Part shown: positions 21,572-21,668 of the stretch, piece after piece
How positions within the stretch are numbered: position 1 is the stretch's first letter
Layout: each line of letters begins with the position of its first letter
Assembly (NCBI GenBank): GCA_964571145.1
Contig: CAZNAP010000035.1
Span: 1-21,668 of the forward strand
Length of the DNA: 21,668 bases
DNA from: Suilimivivens sp964571145
GTDB lineage: Bacteria > Bacillota > Clostridia > Lachnospirales > Lachnospiraceae
Direction of reading: 5' to 3'
Made by a program: the position numbers and the translations under genes
Notes under the pieces: model-generated
Databases searched by the model: none
Told to the model about the DNA's origin: nothing
The model's input: the letters and a program-made list of their open reading frames with translations, nothing else

Positions 21572-21668
21572 ATGAAAAAATTGGTTTTTCAAATGAAAAA
21601 GCTGAATGAAATTTCCTTATTAGAGGAAAGTAAGATGGCGAAAGTACAGACCTATTTCCTGTTATTTT
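21572..21668 (+). CDS. Start of an unidentified gene, truncated by the window edge
   Basis: An ATG at 21572 follows an AAAGGATG-type ribosome site and opens a frame of 32 codons to the window end, beginning MKKLVFQMKKLNEISLLEES. It is basic at the start, without a clear signal peptide in the visible part. The fragment is too short to assign to a family. It may continue the PadR-HAAS-SOD operon, 34 nt after the SOD-like gene. Confidence 0.55.
   Translation, partial: MKKLVFQMKKLNEISLLEESKMAKVQTYFLLF

Overview
The window is AT-rich, densely coded DNA with strong AGGAGG-type ribosome binding sites, clean sigma-A promoters and UGA used as a normal stop. The gene content is typical of an anaerobic gut Firmicute: an Eda with an extra C-terminal domain, KduI/KduD, an FeoA-FeoB fusion, a PadR-HAAS pair and a bacterial NSS transporter. 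I infer a Clostridia member, probably Lachnospiraceae; no rRNA or marker gene proves this. I see no tRNA, rRNA, IS element, prophage or CRISPR array.

Layout. (1) 1-1299, minus: a Zn-type macrodomain protein and a class M sirtuin (cut by the left edge) that overlap by 80 nt, a likely protein ADP-ribosylation/de-ADP-ribosylation cassette. (2) 1546-5141, plus: an HxlR regulator with an N-terminal Cys, divergent from that cassette, then a small CDP-alcohol phosphatidyltransferase, an NSS sodium symporter, a staygreen (Mg-dechelatase-like) protein and a cytoplasmic NodB-like deacetylase. (3) 5165-11005: a uronate catabolic island built as two divergons, each an AraC-family gene facing a two-gene operon: eda-kdgK and kduI-kduD. 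Together these four enzymes convert 4-deoxy-5-keto-uronate, from pectin or another polyuronate, to KDG, KDPG, and then pyruvate plus glyceraldehyde-3-phosphate. No lyase, hydrolase or uptake system is in the window. (4) 11006-17070: a small helical protein (minus), then on plus an HD phosphohydrolase, a DUF4143-type AAA ATPase, a YARHG lipoprotein, PurN and a membrane HD-GYP-like protein. (5) 17051-19366, minus: an FeoA-FeoB fusion interrupted by one in-frame UGA where Trp is expected. (6) 19576-end, plus: a PadR regulator with a near-ideal promoter overlaid by a perfect inverted repeat, its HAAS-type membrane partner, a Cu/Zn-SOD-like protein and the first codons of another gene.

The points most worth a second look are the staygreen homologue in an apparently non-photosynthetic anaerobe, the UGA in feoAB, the overlapping sirtuin/macrodomain pair facing a possible thiol-based regulator, the Eda-VOC fusion, and several compact regulatory overlaps (PadR operator, a terminator hairpin inside araC codons, a gene pair with abutting stop codons).
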